Shown in pieces: positions 35,141 to 46,492 of a stretch of 64,000 nt of DNA (position 1 is the first letter of the stretch; each line of letters starts with the position of its first letter). A program made the position numbers and the translations under genes. The stretch is taken from NCBI GenBank assembly GCA_951804985.1, contig OX638131.1:82424638-82488637 (forward strand). Reading direction: 5' to 3'. This stretch comes from Dryomyza anilis (Eukaryota > Arthropoda > Insecta > Diptera > Dryomyzidae). The notes under the pieces are model-generated. The model searched no databases. It saw only the letters and a program-made list of their open reading frames with translations, and was not told the DNA's origin.

Positions 35141-35346
35141 CTGAGTATGAATATGAGTATGAATATGAGTATGAATATGAGTATGAATATGAGTATGAAT
35201 ATGAGTATGAATATGAGTATGAATATGAGTATGAATATGAGTATGAATATGAGTATGAATATGAGTATGAATATGAGTATGAATATGATTATGAATATGA
35301 GTATGAATATGAGTATGAATATGAGTATGAATATGAGTATGAATAT
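35141..35346. repeat. 12-bp tandem repeat, about 17 units
   Basis: GAGTATGAATAT is repeated almost perfectly, with a single GATTAT variant near 35287. The four long frames over this block (EYEY..., MNMS..., HTHI..., ILIF...) are translations of the repeat in different frames and not genes. High homogeneity implies recent expansion. Confidence 0.95.
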
Positions 35347-35697
35347 TAAATGCGCAAGTATCATTAAATTTTAATTTAATAAATTTCAATTTATTTTTAA
35401 AATTTCTCATAGTAGCATTTGAAATAGGAATAAAACTTTTAAATAAATTGATATTAAAAAACCGTTTTCAGATTCATACTAAGAAAGATCTCAGTTCAAA
35501 AATGCATCAAAGCTTATTGAAATGTACCACGAATAATAATATAATTTTTAAATATGAAATTTATGATATGCACCCGCATTTCAAACTCAACTAAAATCCG
35601 CAAACGAATTGATCTAAAAAAACTGTTTTTCCACAAATTCTCAGAATGATCCCTAGTTTCACGTACATGTCGACTTTTTCCAGTGTTCAAAGCACTG

Positions 35698-36154
35698 TCC
35701 CCTAGTGGAAATTTGCCCGATGCGCCATCGCGAAATGATCGGGGTTTCGTCAGGTAACCCCTATTAGAGCAAATATGATCATTGCCTTATTATGACCTTA
35801 TCATACTCGCAGGGTTTACATTATCTAAACAGCCAATGGTCCCGATCAAAGCTACATTAGTTGTTCCTCATAACGAAATTTTCATCGGGCAATGAACAGG
35901 TTTCAATGAGGTATGATATTTTATTTCATCGGGTATTTGTAGTGCTTTCGTATGCTCATGTTTTAACAAGGCAATTGTCAGATAAATAATGATATGGGGA
36001 ATTACCCGATCAGTACATGATCATTGCCTGAGGTGAGTACATGATCAGGACACTGCGTTACAAGGACATCGTGGGCCTCGTCATATCCCGATCATCTCAA
36101 ATAATGACATGATCAGTTCATGAGCATGGCCCTACCAAAATTTCTACTAGGGTC
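35698..36154. mobile_element. MITE, about 455 bp, CCCTAGTRGAAATTT ends
   Basis: CCCTAGTGGAAATTTGCCC at the left and CCCTAGTAGAAATTTTGG (minus strand) at the right form terminal inverted repeats. GCACTGTC and GCACGGTG on the two outer sides could be a decayed 8-bp duplication (hAT-like). The interior is dense in TGATCATTGCC and CCCGATCA motifs in both orientations. Not coding. Confidence 0.65.
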
Positions 36155-37500
36155 GCACGGTGATAAATATTACGTAAAGCTTACATTGGCAAGTAAATAA
36201 ATTAACATTTTAAATAATAAAAAGATTTTTTTAATTTATATCACAAAATCTTAGTAAAAATTACATTTTCTTGTTATAAGAATTTTGTCATTTAAAAAAC
36301 ATTTGTTTATTTCAAATTTTTTTCTGTTTTATTTGAAATAATGTTTTTGTCTAACAATAACGCGTCTCATTGTTGAACATAATAATTATTAAAAAGTCCC
36401 AAAAATTATGCGCAGTATTTGATATATTTTATTATTGTCCCCCATCTGACTATTCTAATTAAACATTCAACATAATTGATTGCATTAAAATTATACGTGC
36501 AAATATGTGAATACATAGCGATTAGAATAAATTAATACGCAGTGTGCAGCTGAAGCAATACACGCCCAAAACTATGCATTAATTAACTGCAACTGTTTGA
36601 AATCTCTATTATTGCGCCTTAGTGCATTCATCTATTATGTTATTTGTTGTTAATAAATATCAAATAAAATAACGTTTTAATATAAATGCGGCTCGAATCA
36701 TGCTATACAAATACAAATGCAACTATTTTGCATTTGCCACGTCCCCACACAATTTTTTCAATTATGTCTTTGATAGCAGCACCGTAAATTCCTGTATCCT
36801 TTGGGAATTTTAAGCGTTTATGACGTCGAATAATTTGCTTGAAAAATAATTCCATTTTCTGTATGGTTCTGCGCATTTTTGTAGCCAGTCTAATATTCAT
36901 TTTTTTCTCCTTACTGTGTCTCAGGATATTTTGTGCAACAGACCTCAAAGAAAATTTGCTTCGCAGCGCTTTTTTTTCAAAGCATTTTGTTTTGTTTTAC
37001 TTTACTATATTTTTTTTTTGTTTGTTTTTACTTTCTGTTATATTTTGCTACTGTAACCAACAGACTGAGAGCTTCGGCGAGAGCGCATCCTTTGGTACGC
37101 CTGAAAGTATGCAACAAGGAGTAATTTGATACACGCAGCACTTCCGCCGCTAAAGATGCCAATTTCATTGCTGCTGCTGTGGTTACAGTAAAAAGGGATT
37201 TTTTTTTTCAAAAGTGCGTTGAAAAAAATTTAGCAGAAAATTTAAGCCGCATAACAAGGCGCTAAAAAGTAGAATTTGAGTGTGGCCTGCGGCACGGTTG
37301 TCGAAAAGGATTAGTTTTGCGTTTTCTTTTTGGAATCCATGCAAAGAAAAAAAAAAACAAAAAATAGTGGCAGGAGCTACAAAATATTTACAATTGTCGA
37401 CAGTTTTATTTGAAATGTGGCAGATGGAGAAATTCTTTTGGGAAAGAAGTTTTAAAATATCTGCGGGCCCGATTTCTGTTTAAATAAAATTCAGCTTAGT
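36155..37500. other. AT-rich DNA followed by a mixed-composition island (about 36530-37500)
   Basis: The island has TTAATTAACTGCAACTG and a CTGCTGCTGTGG block. The 81-codon minus frame 36703-36948 is Lys/Arg-rich with no domain I know and overlaps a 96-codon plus frame. Not called as a gene. Confidence 0.35.
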
Positions 37501-39323
37501 TTGAAAGAAAAAGGGAGAGTAAAATATTTAGTCATCTTTATGCAAAAACAGACCAAATTAATATAGAAGAATAATATATATAACAATAAAAACTAAAATT
37601 AAAATTAATCGTTATGGTTATGGTTACGGTGACCATTCGTAATTCTTTTCTCCTCTTCCTCTTCTACCCTGTTCTTAGAAAAATATTTTAAAAGAAGGGC
37701 AGTATAAAACGGAGTTAACTTTACAAATTTTAAAATTTTATCGAAAATAATCGTTCAAAAAGAATCAATTTCATTTAGAATGTTGCATACTTCTGGAGCT
37801 ATACTTTTCAAACTGTTAGAACCTTTGAGCAAAACTTTCAAATTGTAAAATTTAAAACTGTAACTTTTAAACAAATGCTCGTAACATAATCCCTAGCTTC
37901 TTCTTCAGATTTTTTTATAAGATTAATAATAATAAAAATGACAGCAATCTTGGTAAATCATGGTGTTTGTAGAAACTGGTTATTGATAGGGTAAGTACAT
38001 AATGGGATTCCAAGCAGAGCACGGACGACGCACAGTGGGGCAACGAATACCAATAGTTGGCGAAAAGCTCGAAAATCTAATTGTCCTCAGATACTATTTT
38101 TCTTTCATTGTATAGTAAAAATTAAATTATGTACAATGTGGCATGACTCAATTTATGTTATATGTATCTAACTTTTCCCCACATTCCCTGACCACTGAAA
38201 ATTTGACGCAACAATTTTTGAAACGATTCTTTAAAAATCCATAAATACTATTTTATATTTTGTATTGCATTTTGTATAGTGTTCATAAATGGAATGCCGT
38301 TCATTGAATGAAACACTGTTCATAATATATATGAAAAAATCATTCTATTTATGTATTCTTCGTACATTTTGTCTGAAATTATCATAATTCCTTCTTGTGT
38401 GGTAATTATATTGTATAGTTCGCCGACACGTCCGTATTTGTCGCCATCCGAATTGATCTTAGCTCAAATCGTTGACAACCGTGTCGACGAGTTTTGCCCG
38501 TAATTTCATCAACTAGATATCTAGCTGTGCTTAGATATCTGTCGCGTAAATCAAAATTGGTAATATTTACACTTTATACTCCATACCTACTCGATAATTT
38601 GTAGTGTATCTTACACGGTCAATTTCATATAGATACCAATAGATACCTATTAGGTAAATAAAATTGAAATAAAACGTCAAATTAATTTTAAGATTTGTTG
38701 ATGTCAAAATATGAACAATTTTCGGCACAAATTTTGCGGTTTTTTTATTGCAAAAAGACTTTTTAACACAAAACGTGAACGGAATATTCAAATTTGAACG
38801 TGTTCTTACAGTCCCGTTGACACAGTTTTCTGAAAATTTTCATTTTTTTTAATCTGTTTCAAAATATTTTCTGCATTAAATGACTTTTTTAAATTTTAAA
38901 GTTAATTTTATAACATATTTGTCAGAAATATTTATAAAGTCAAATGCAAATGATGCCATATTTTAAAAAGGATCTCTTGGGTAGAAACTTCTGAATTTAA
39001 ATTGCAAACAGTGATTTTCTTGACTAATCCAAGCATTGTTAGAGTTCTTTATGAATTCTAAACTGAATCAGTTTCATCAAAAACGAAACTAATTTCATTT
39101 AAAGCATCGTCAAGCTCACTTTACTTTAGGTTTTTCTGCAAAAAATGCATTTGAACAAATTCTAATAAATTCTATTCAATGAAGTCAGAATTCACATAGT
39201 CATCGAACCTATTATTGCTTATTATTCATAGTGAATGATGGTGAAATTGAATTAAGTTTTTTTATCTCTCAAAAGTTCTTCTGTTTCTCAGAGTTTAGTG
39301 GACGTAGCTCCAACTTAAAATTA
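37501..39323. other. Long stretch without supported gene
   Basis: 37980-38540 is less AT-rich, containing GTCGACGAGTTTTGCCCG. 38495-38650 has AGATATCT and GATACCTATTAGGTA palindromes similar to the small element at 11430. The rest is AT-rich. Confidence 0.45.
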
Positions 39324-39356
39324 ATATACCCTGTACCTCATAGGTGTAGGGTATAA
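39324..39356 (-). repeat. Reversed 33-bp start of the mini-me element, head-to-head with copy 3
   Basis: The minus strand reads TTTATACCCTACACCTATGA and on to GGTACAGGGTATATT, matching the start of 39400-39432 essentially base for base. Together the two form a large inverted repeat with a 43-bp loop. Confidence 0.85.
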
Positions 39357-39399
39357 ACATCCGTTCAATTTGTGCGAATGATGATGGTATTAATAGTAA

Positions 39400-40206
39400 T
39401 TATACCCTACACCTATGAGGTACAGGGTATATTCAGTTTGTGCAGATATTGTAACGCCCCTTAGGAGGCGTGGCCAGTATGTAAAAGTGTATATATATAT
39501 ATATTCTTGATCAACATCACTACCCGAGTCCGTTTAGTTATGTCCGTCTTGTTGACCGTATACACGGAAACTTGAGAAATCCTGGTCAGAATGCAATGAA
39601 ATTAGGTAACAATATGTTTTAGCCAAAACTAGGAACTAAGTTTAAAAATAAGTCAAATCAGTGAACGGACACGCCCACCTCCCATACAAGTTACTATTAC
39701 TTGGAAAAGTACTAATACTTGGAAAAGTGTTCAAGATATACTTATAAAATTTAAAACGTATTGTAAGAATTCACCTAAAAATATGTGGTCCAAAAATGGG
39801 CGTGATTCGCCCACATTTTTTGTTTACATTATTTGTCGGGTTTCATAGAGGAAATTTTATTCGTAAATTATTTAAATCAAATTTATTAAATTTTAGCCTT
39901 ACAAAATTTTAAATATAGGCGTTGTCCACCCACTTTTATTTTTCAAATTTTTTTTTTTTTACTTTTATATTATTTTTTAAAATTATGGACTTATAAGACG
40001 AAAATCTCTAATATGTGAATAATATTCTGAGGGTGGGGGGTTCTGCATAATTTAAAATTAACTTTAAAATTAAGGTATACAATAAAATATCTCACAATAA
40101 TATCCCCACCAAAGGTGTAGGGTATTCCAAAGGGTCCGACTGACTATAAAAGTCCGTCCCATGTGGCCGAACTTACCCATGTGATCTAACTTTCCCAACT
40201 CGTTTT
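39400..40206 (+). mobile_element. Mini-me/DINE-like element, subfamily 2, copy 3 (more diverged)
   Basis: Same organisation as at 13503 and 28932, but with a much shorter GTCY run (GTCCGTCTTGTTGACC) and about 65 bp of extra sequence near 40035-40100, in the block where other copies read GAGGGTTAATATCCCC. It ends at CCCAACTCGTTTTA. A reversed copy of its first 33 bp lies just upstream. Confidence 0.83.
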
Positions 40207-40301
40207 ACAACTAACTTACCCAATACTTCACAGTTCAACTTAGTCATACTCCAAAAAAACAGATGGCTTGTCTTAAGAAGAGATTCTTTAAAAAGTATGT
40301 T

Positions 40302-40908
40302 TAAGGGCCGTATTTACAATGGTAGTTTTACTAGATTTGTGGGTTAAACGTAGTTTAATCTCTGCATTCAGTTTTACAGTGACTTTTAATCGTTGTTTAA
40401 AATCAGTTTAAACGTCTTACGTTGGCCGTTTAAACTACGTTTCAAATCATAATGTTTTTGACAGAAAATGTCCACAAGAATGAGAGTTGCACTCTTTTTG
40501 AACTGTCCACGCTCTCTGTTTCTTGTTCCAGCATTGTCTGTCGGCATGTTTCAGTTCTGTTTGTTTTCTTGTATTTCTGCATTGAATAAATCAAACTTCT
40601 ATCCTCACATGTACTTAAGTTGCTCGATCTTTTGTATATTTTATTTATTTTATTAATCTAAAATCTATTTTCAATGTCTTGATTTGCAAAATGTTTGCAT
40701 AAAATTATCAGATGTTCCAAATGAGAGAAATAATCGATAATTTGTTGACATTTGCCAGTGATGCCATATTTATTCGACTTGACTCAGTTCATTTTAAACT
40801 TTCACTGTAAAACAGTTATCCAAGTTAAACTATCGTTTAAATTTATGAGACGTTTAATTAAACAAAGATTAAACTAGGTTTAAACTAGCACTGTAAAACC
40901 GGCACTAA
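40302..40908. mobile_element. PIF/Harbinger-like MITE with TAA target duplication
   Basis: TAA stands on both sides (40302-40304 and 40906-40908). The left end GGGCCGTATTTACAATGGTA and the right end (minus) GTGCCGGTTTTACAGTGCTA form inverted repeats; subterminal GTTTAAAC-type motifs recur in both halves. Three-base TWA duplications and G-rich TIR starts are typical of PIF/Harbinger MITEs. The 62-codon frame inside is not recognised. Confidence 0.7.
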
Positions 40909-42298
40909 GTTATTTAGAGCAAAAACTGATTTGTCGTCCTCTAGGTATTCTTTTTTCCACTGGTTTAAAAAACAATTGTAATTTTCAAAAAACAATTTGT
41001 CTACATTAATAATAATAGCTACCATGGTTCCCGAGATATAAGAAGTGCTTCATATAGCATAAAACGAATGCTAACTGAAGCACATTTCCATCGATTTCTT
41101 TTATACGACGAGTATAACATAACCAAGAAAATACCATAAACACAATTTTCTTTAAATTGTCAAGACTAATTTTAGTATATTAATTAATGAATGCCAATAT
41201 TTCAATACATTTTTAAGATAATTTGATCTAAAATTTCGTATTTTTTTAGCCAATGTTTTTATAATTTTTTTAGCATTTAGGATCTAATGATAAACAATTG
41301 ACAAATGAAAGAAAAATTGAGTTTACTGTTTTTTTTGGAAAAGAGTAGCAGTCAAAATCATCAACCGCGTTTCCTCGTTTTTTTAGTAGTTTAATTATGC
41401 TGTCTGGATTCAGACCAACGTCTTGCCTTAGTTGTTTTTAAAAAACGGAGAAAGTACTTCAGAAATAACAGCTGCACATTTTGTCCATTTCATTGTTTTA
41501 TTATTGATGATTCCGATGTCAGTTATCAGCGGTCCGAGAAATGAGCCGATGTTAAAAAAATGTAAAATTACGTATAGCATTTTAAATTTTCCAAATATTG
41601 TTCAATTCCAAATAGTCTTACTAACTTAAATGCAAATTGCATATTTTAAAACTTCATATATAAAGTCAGGTACTATTTACAGATACTTCAAAATTTTTTT
41701 CAAAACCTTTTTTGATGTTGTGTTTTCATTATTTCACATCCTCTAAAACACTTTGGATACTTATGCATATGCACACTTTCACATGCAGATACTCCACGAA
41801 TCCATGGTCCCAGTAAATGTGTTCGTATTAACAGCAGCTTCTCCGTTGGTATCTCTGCACTTTCTATGCAGCTGCAAACATTTACACCTCATTTTTATTC
41901 TATTTGTCACTCAATGCAAAACGTCAAACCCACATACTGTTGGTATTCACCTCTTCACACATACGTCACGCCCTTTCAACACCCATCAACATGCAATTTT
42001 TGTTTTAGATTTTTTTACCATTTTTTTTTTACTTTATTTTTGTATTTACATTTTATCACATTTTTCCCACAGCATTTTTTATGATGCTGAAATCGTGTTT
42101 CCGATCAACGTGTTTTGTTCTCAAATAAGTGGATGTTGTAGTTATTTTGCATTTCCTGTCACATTTTTTTTATTTCTAACTTTCATCACGATTTTTGTCT
42201 TTTTATTGGATGCTTAGTTATAATATTGAAAGTCTCATTTTCTGTATGTGAAGAGTCAATAATTATGGAGTCAAAAATTATATTTTTGAAATATTATG
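40909..42298. other. AT-rich DNA then a mixed-composition island (about 41745-42220)
   Basis: The 154-codon frame 41753-42217 begins with a non-ATG codon (TTG), is Phe/His/Leu-rich and runs through T-rich DNA. I see no domain, and an overlapping frame is also open, so I do not call it. Confidence 0.4.
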
Positions 42299-43409
42299 GA
42301 ACCTGGGTTAAAGTGGGACACGTTTTGATTTTCTTTCAAAAAAGTACATTTGAAAAACTTTTTTTTTATATGTCTATTCCATAGACTGGTTCATGATCGT
42401 ACATAAACAGAATACCATGCATATGCATTTTAATTAATTTAGGGTAAAGTGGGAAACTTCAAAATTCTTACCAAAATGCTATTTTAGTCTTTCTTTTTCA
42501 TGTTTTGTTTATTTCAAAACACATTCATATATATTAAGGATACAAAATTATAAAAATGTAATAAATAGAGAATAAATAATGCAGAAATAAGACTTTAAAT
42601 TCAAACATCTCAGTAGTTGTTAGAAAAACACATAGTCAGAATATTCAGAGTGATAATGAACACAGGTGTTATTGCTGGTCGTCATGTTCGCACATTTCAA
42701 GTATACAGGACATTTGCAGATATTGCAATTCACTGAAATGTTGAAATTTTATTTATTCGGCATTTTATTTATACAAATTGTACAAAATTCTTTATATGAC
42801 TAGAAGAATATTTACCGATGTATTCTTTTTGCTCCTGTTGAAGGGTTCGTTTTTCGGCATTCTTCTGCAATTTAGATTTTATCTGAGGTGAAGTAAAAAT
42901 TTTGTTTTTCATTGGTTTGTGGAGACGGTTGAAGTTTTTTCTTGCTTAAAGCAGTTAAATAATTAATATTACACAATATTTTCACTAAAATTACATTTAA
43001 CATTGCTTAAATTACGTTTCCCACTTTACCCCAAAAAATGATTTTTAATTTCACCTCAATATCGCTTTTTGAACATAACTTTGCACCATTTAAAAAATTT
43101 TAAATTATTTGCAAAATCCGTTTGTATTTTAAAAGATATACATGCGAAGAAACCTTCTTTATTAAAAACGATAAAATTATCACTTTTTAAATTTATCACT
43201 CTTTTTTCACTCTAAAAAACTTTCAAAAATATTTTCTTTTTCATGCAAATGAAATAAAAAGGTCTTAAATTGATTATAACCATAGATGCAAAAGTTGATG
43301 CCATATTAAGAAGCCCTTGACAATGATTTTTATTTTTCACAGTGGAAAGAGTTGTCCAAAAATTGCAATTTCCCACATTACTCCATGTCCCACTTACCCC
43401 AGGCACCCC
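42299..43409. mobile_element. Inverted-repeat element, 'GGGGTAAAGTGGGACA' family, copy B (complete-looking)
   Basis: About 1.1 kb. The left end reads CCTGGGTTAAAGTGGGACA; the right end, on the minus strand, reads CCTGGGGTAAGTGGGACATG. The internal sequence contains further CCCACTTTACCCC-like blocks (43018-43030, 43374-43398), so the terminal motif is also repeated inside. No coding capacity; probably a non-autonomous DNA transposon. It serves as the intact reference for copies A (1-1791) and C (63366-63624). Confidence 0.78.
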
Positions 43410-44879
43410 ACCAAATGGAAGGAGCTTTAACATTCCCGATAATATATTTATCAAAATATCTTTTATCTTTTAGAAGAAATTGAATTTTATAGAGGACATG
43501 AAATTTTCTTATCGTTCGGAATATATTTTTTAACAGTTTTTTTTATTATTTTGTTAACATTTAGGATATAATGATAAACAAGAAAACTCTTTATAGTTGT
43601 GGAGAGCATAGTCCAAACTAAATATCAAATTTACTGACTTCTTTCTGTATGCTCTACTAATTTAAAATACACCCTGCGGTAGGTATTCTTGTATATAACA
43701 CAGTCCAACAATAAATACCATCTTCCGATTTGATAACGATTTGTGAGGATCCCAGAGCTGATAGAGCAAAACGAACTTCAGAATCGAAATCAGCGACTCC
43801 ACCTTAATTTACTTATAACTTTGGATCACTATACCTCAGGATAAAGTTGTCCGAAAAAATTAAAAAATAATTTCCAATATATTTCAATTGACCATAGCAT
43901 ACCAAAATTTAACCAAAACCCAAGAGGATTAAATCTTATATCTTGACATGAACACATTTTATTATTTCTAAGACAATGTTAATCGATCATAATATTGTTG
44001 TTTCTTGTTAAATTTGAATAAATCCAAAAGTTCTGATTTTTTAAATTGAAAAATGAAATTTAAATTGTTTTGTCGTATAATGACCTATAACTCTAGTTCA
44101 TTTAAACCTATTTTAATAAATTAAAAAGTTTTGGTAAGCTTAATGTGTTGGTTTTTCAGAAAGTTATACACTTTTGAAATAACGTGCGTAGATGCATAGT
44201 TTTAATTACATAAGGAACTCAGTGTAGGAAAACACGAATTTGCACACATAATTGCAAATTGAAAAAAAAAAAAAATAATCGAAGTGATACAAGAAATTCT
44301 TTAAATGAAGATATTCATTGTTTTTCTATGCCTAACCAAAAATCTGGGTGGAAAATTTTGTATACGACATTTTTTGGAATTTGTAGCACAGTGAAATTAG
44401 AATCGAAGAAAAAAGTTAGTATTTTTAATCGGTCTGTTGGACTATGCTCTGTATAAGTATAAATCATTTTCTTATTTAATTGTAATTTAATATTTTATAA
44501 TATTTTATAATATTTTTAATATTTTTTAATATCTTTTAATATCTTTTAATAAATATAATTATTAGATCCGAAATGCTCTAAAAAACTATACAAAAATAAT
44601 AGATAATATATAAAAATCAAAATTTTTCGAGTTTATAATAATTGCTGTCGAAAACACCTCCCACGGTTTATATAGAATTGATGTATAGGAGGGATTTTCC
44701 CCATTTTGTTAAGTAGTGTAAATTCTTATATATTTTGTGTTGCCAGTAATATCAACTAATGCGGAAAAAAGAAAATATTTTAAAGTATAAAATAAAATTA
44801 CTATTACAACAAAAAAATTGCACATTGAAAAGACGTGTCATGTTTGCTTGCGGTAATAATTATTAATACAACCTTTTGC
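43410..44879. other. AT-rich stretch
   Basis: No gene. It contains the short AT tandem tract at 44478-44560. Nothing else recognised. Confidence 0.5.
44478..44560. repeat. Short AT tandem repeat
   Basis: About eight units of a 10-bp TTTAATATTT / TTATAATATT pattern. Confidence 0.75.
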
Positions 44880-45480
44880 TTATGTTTAGTCTAATTTGTC
44901 TACACTCCATACACATGTACCAGACCATGTTACACATCGACCTCCTCCACCGCAGGCCCTTCCAAATTGGTTAATCAATGTCGTGCATAAGTTTTCATTA
45001 GACCCACAGCTGCCGCCTCCGCGATTTGGCTACCACTACAATCCCCTGGGGATGTCCTGCCAACATCCTTTTATGCATCCCGTTTGTCCGCAATAAAGTG
45101 TTAACTTTAGGGTTGCGCACATTATGGTCTGGCTTATTGTAGTGTCCTTTTGTAGTTGTTGCCATTGATGATGATGCTCCGGTTATAGGGTGTTGTGGGG
45201 TGTTAATGCTGCGTCAATCCGCACAAATGTGTACGTGAAATAGTTAAGCGATAATAAAATCGCAGCATCACGTACACCATTTTTGGTTGAATGTCCGTCA
45301 GCAGGATTCCCTCGTCCGCAGCATGACAGGCTGTCTGTCTGTTTTTCTGTATGTTCGTATTTATCGTACCCTTCAACTCCACGTCTGAATTTGTTCGTCC
45401 TTTTATTTGTTTTTATTTGCAAAATATTTCTGTTTGTTGTATGTGTCTGAGGAAATAGTTTTTGATGACTACTGACGTGA
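44880..45480. other. Less AT-rich island upstream of the Ig1 exon
   Basis: A frame at 44896-45096 is Pro/His-rich (HRPPPPQALPNWL), opens with a non-ATG codon and is not Ig-like. The segment has TGATGATGATG and CTGTCTGTCTG runs. Possible regulatory sequence 0.8-1.4 kb before the first recognised exon. Confidence 0.35.
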
Positions 45481-46269
45481 CACTAAATGGAGTCTGGGGA
45501 AAAGTTTCTCAGTGGAGAAAAATGAGAATCTATGGCATGATTGTGAGTCGCGTAATTTATCGCTTGACTAATGATAATAAAAGCGTTAAATTGTTGCGTA
45601 TGGTGGGTGTTGACTTATTGTATATTTAGTCTCTAATTAACACAATATATTTCACAATAGCATTAATTGAAAAAATGCATGAACAATATTAATTAAAAAT
45701 CATTCAAATAGTGCCATTGTTCTGTAATACTATAAGAGATATATTCCGTTGAAAAAATTAGATTAGTTTAATACCACGTAGAAATAATATGACTCAAACC
45801 ATTTGCCGAGGATTTTAAATTCGATAAAATAATGATAAACATTCTATATGCAACTCCATAAGTCCAATTTAGTTTAAACTTACGCACATATATAACACAT
45901 ATACAAGTTTTTATTGGGATTGAGACCCGGAGACTAGAATTTATATATGGAATGTTTAGTTATGACCGGAAAGTATGAATTGTAATTGACGAGCAAAAAT
46001 ATTTAGATATACTTCAACTAGTATTATTTAATTGAAAAATATATAACAATGACACTGTATCGTTTTAATCTTAATAGCCGTATCACTCGTTACACCATTT
46101 TAAGGTTTAAAACCGCCCATATCAAAAAGGACATCTTACAAAAGAAAAAAAAGAAAAATGTAAAATAAATTTGCAAAGTATTTCACATACTACCGAACAC
46201 TATACAAACGACAGACACACTGTCACTGTAAATGCGCTTAATCCTTTGTATCCTTTATTTTAATTGCAG
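45481..46269 (+). other. 3' part of the intron preceding the Ig1 exon
   Basis: AT-rich, ending TCCTTTATTTTAATTGCAG, a reasonable pyrimidine/T-rich acceptor. No upstream donor can be placed in this window. Confidence 0.7.
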
Positions 46270-46486
46270 GTTGCCTGGATGCATTTCGAACAATCGGCCA
46301 TACTCACGGTGCACAATCACGTGATTACGCGTAATCCGCGCATCAGCGTGACACACGACAAACACGACCGCCATCGCACCTGGTATCTGCACATCAATAA
46401 TGTGCACGAGGAGGACAAGGGACGGTACATGTGCCAGATAAACACGGTCACCGCGAAGACGCAGTTTGGCTATTTAAATGTTGTGG
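46270..46486 (+). CDS. DIP-family Ig protein, internal exon: second half of Ig domain 1
   Basis: This 217-bp exon follows an acceptor ending TTGCAG (46264-46269) and stops at a GTGAGT donor (46487-46492). It reads in phase 0, giving 72 codons plus one base. It opens with VAW, whose Trp is the core strand-C residue of a V-type Ig fold, and later has DKGRYMC, the strand-F motif with the disulfide Cys, then a final strand ending LNVV. The stretch SAILTVHNHVITRN is highly typical of DIPs, the fly cell-surface partners of Dpr proteins in synaptic partner recognition. The first half of Ig1, with the other Cys, must lie on an upstream exon that I did not find. The extracellular location is inferred from the family. 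The DIP-eta/theta/zeta/epsilon group is the closest I can name; other lachesin-like IgLONs are less likely. Confidence 0.93.
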
Positions 46487-46492
46487 GTGAGT

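Noticed and set aside
35066..35410. Four long open frames on both strands (His-Thr-Ile, Ile-Leu-Phe, Glu-Tyr and Met-Asn-Ser repeats)
   Set aside because: All are readings of the 12-bp tandem array.
41753..42217. 154-codon plus-strand frame
   Set aside because: Starts at TTG, Phe/His/Leu-rich composition from T-rich DNA, another frame also open, no domain or splice context.
44896..45096. Pro-rich frame upstream of the Ig1 exon considered as a 5' exon
   Set aside because: No Ig strand residues and the start is not ATG; a DIP upstream exon should contain the first Cys of Ig1.
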